Part shown: positions 23,370 through 23,922 of the stretch, piece after piece
Layout of the letters: each line of letters opens with the position of its first letter
Position numbering within the stretch: position 1 is the stretch's first letter
Assembly: GCA_030152625.1 (NCBI GenBank)
Contig: JASLJD010000063.1
Span: 1 to 23,922, forward strand
DNA length: 23,922 nt
DNA from: Erysipelothrix sp.
Lineage (GTDB): Bacteria; Bacillota_I; Bacilli_A; Erysipelotrichales; Erysipelotrichaceae
Direction of reading: 5' to 3'
Notes under the pieces: model-generated
What the model was told of the DNA's origin: nothing
What the model saw: only the letters and a program-made list of their open reading frames with translations
Database searches by the model: none
Position numbers and translations under genes: made by a program

Positions 23370-23403
23370 CATCTTACCCCTTTCTCTTGGATATCTCCTT
23401 CTT

Positions 23404-23432
23404 AATATATACCAAATCGTAGTCCTTTTCAA
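23404..23432 (-). promoter_or_regulatory. Promoter of nanE-ROK kinase
   Basis: On the minus strand: TTGAAA (23432-23427), 17-base spacer, TATATT (23409-23404). The 5' leader would be about 25-30 nt. Confidence 0.8.
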
Positions 23433-23481
23433 AAAGTAAAAGAAAAGAAAAACTTTATTTCTTTTGATATTGTTCTCACAG

Positions 23482-23562
23482 ATTTTCTAAGAAATTTTTA
23501 AAGAGCCTTAGAAAATGACATAAATAAGTCATATTTTCACCGAACATTGTTTAAGTGAAAAT
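23482..23562. repeat. Three successive inverted repeats in the nanE-nanA intergenic region
   Basis: Dyad 1: ATTTTCTAAG (23482-23491) / CTTAGAAAAT (23507-23516), perfect, 15-base gap. Dyad 2: ATGAC (23515-23519) / GTCAT (23528-23532). Dyad 3: ATTTTCAC (23533-23540) / GTGAAAAT (23555-23562), perfect, 14-base gap. They tile continuously upstream of a possible nanA -10 (TGCTATGCT, 23562-23570). Operators or mRNA structure are possible; no family is recognised. Confidence 0.65.
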
Positions 23563-23630
23563 GCTATGCTTTAAGTAAGTTCTGATCTTAGGAAGGACAC
23601 ATTGGATTTGATAAGGAAGGATATGATAAC

Positions 23631-23922
23631 TTGGAGATGGATTTACAAGGAATTTACACTGCGCTTTTGGTTTCGTTTGATGAAAAAGGGCAGATCAACG
23701 AAAAAGGAACTCGAGAAATTATTCGATACAATATTGATGTAATGAAAGTGGACGGTTTGTATGTTGGTGGGAGTACGGGTGAAAATTTTTTATTAAGCTT
23801 TGAAGAAAAGAAAAAGATTTTTGAAATCGCTCATGATGAAGCCCAAGGCGAGCTGAAGTTAATTGCACAAGTTGGTGCATTGAACTTCCAGGAAGCAAAA
23901 AAACTTGCTGTTTTAGCGGAAG
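23631..23922 (+). CDS. nanA: N-acetylneuraminate lyase, N-terminal part (3' partial)
   Basis: The frame runs off the right edge. About 97 residues are visible, and they match the DapA/NanA TIM-barrel family: DLQGIYTALLVSFDEKGQIN, then DGLYVGGSTGENFLLSFEEKK, where GGSTGE is the sialic-acid-lyase form of the substrate-carboxylate loop (DapA has GTTGE). NanA splits N-acetylneuraminate into ManNAc and pyruvate. The catalytic Tyr and Schiff-base Lys lie beyond the window. The start is uncertain: AAGGAAGG (23613-23620) is ten bases from TTG 23631 but sixteen from the in-frame ATG 23637. I list the TTG. It is divergent from nanE and the ROK kinase, the other two steps of the pathway. Confidence 0.9.
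   Translation, partial: MEMDLQGIYTALLVSFDEKGQINEKGTREIIRYNIDVMKVDGLYVGGSTGENFLLSFEEKKKIFEIAHDEAQGELKLIAQVGALNFQEAKKLAVLAE

Noticed and set aside
23561..23574. Catabolite (cre) site near the nanA start
   Set aside because: TGAAAATGCTATGC-like bases mismatch the cre consensus at several fixed positions.
23623..23745. Short frame beginning ATGATAACTTGG at the nanA start
   Set aside because: Out of frame with nanA, stops after about 39 codons, and has no recognisable content. nanA homology is unambiguous in the other frame.

Overview
The window reads as an ordinary chromosomal stretch of a low-GC Gram-positive bacterium (Bacillota). The evidence is an LPXTG cell-wall anchor, strong AGGAGG-type ribosome binding sites, many TGnTATAAT-type promoters, U-tailed intrinsic terminators, a purine riboswitch, a yybP-ykoY riboswitch and a BglG/LicT-type antiterminator with its RNA target. 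The gene mix (H2O-forming NADH oxidase, PTS, sialic acid catabolism, Cna_B/LPXTG surface protein) suits a host-associated, fermentative lineage such as Erysipelotrichia or a lactic-acid-bacterium-like Firmicute. That placement is inference. No mobile element, CRISPR array, rRNA or tRNA was seen.

Left block. Positions 1-339 hold the C-terminus of an LPXTG surface protein, closed by a terminator at 341-381 that also serves the convergent operon. That operon runs on the minus strand from about 7205 to 392: two permeases, an ATPase, a lipoprotein binding protein, an adenine-deaminase-family protein and an SAH/MTA-deaminase-like amidohydrolase. All six are overlapping or nearly abutting. Its 5' leader (about 6990-7199) carries TWO purine riboswitch aptamers in tandem, both with C at the specificity position (guanine type), followed by one terminator/antiterminator switch. 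This is the most interesting part of the window: a spermidine/putrescine- or iron-type ABC importer that appears to be a purine-related uptake and deamination system.

Middle block, plus strand: an unknown four-TM membrane protein (7299-8156), NADH oxidase nox behind an unexplained structured 154-nt leader, an AEC-family permease, rlmN, then a four-gene compact cluster (MFS transporter, membrane-anchored glycerophosphodiesterase, M20 dipeptidase, GNAT acetyltransferase) and a second GNAT gene with its own promoter. Next comes a P-type cation ATPase behind a yybP-ykoY (Mn2+) riboswitch, which makes a Mn2+ exporter the likely product.

Right block: a BglG/LicT-type antiterminator gene is followed by a RAT-plus-terminator leader and a glucose-family PTS EIICB gene. 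Convergent to this is nanE plus a ROK kinase (probable nanK), and at the right edge, divergent from nanE, is the start of nanA. Together these make a sialic acid/ManNAc catabolic locus. The nanE-nanA intergenic region holds three successive inverted repeats that may be operators.
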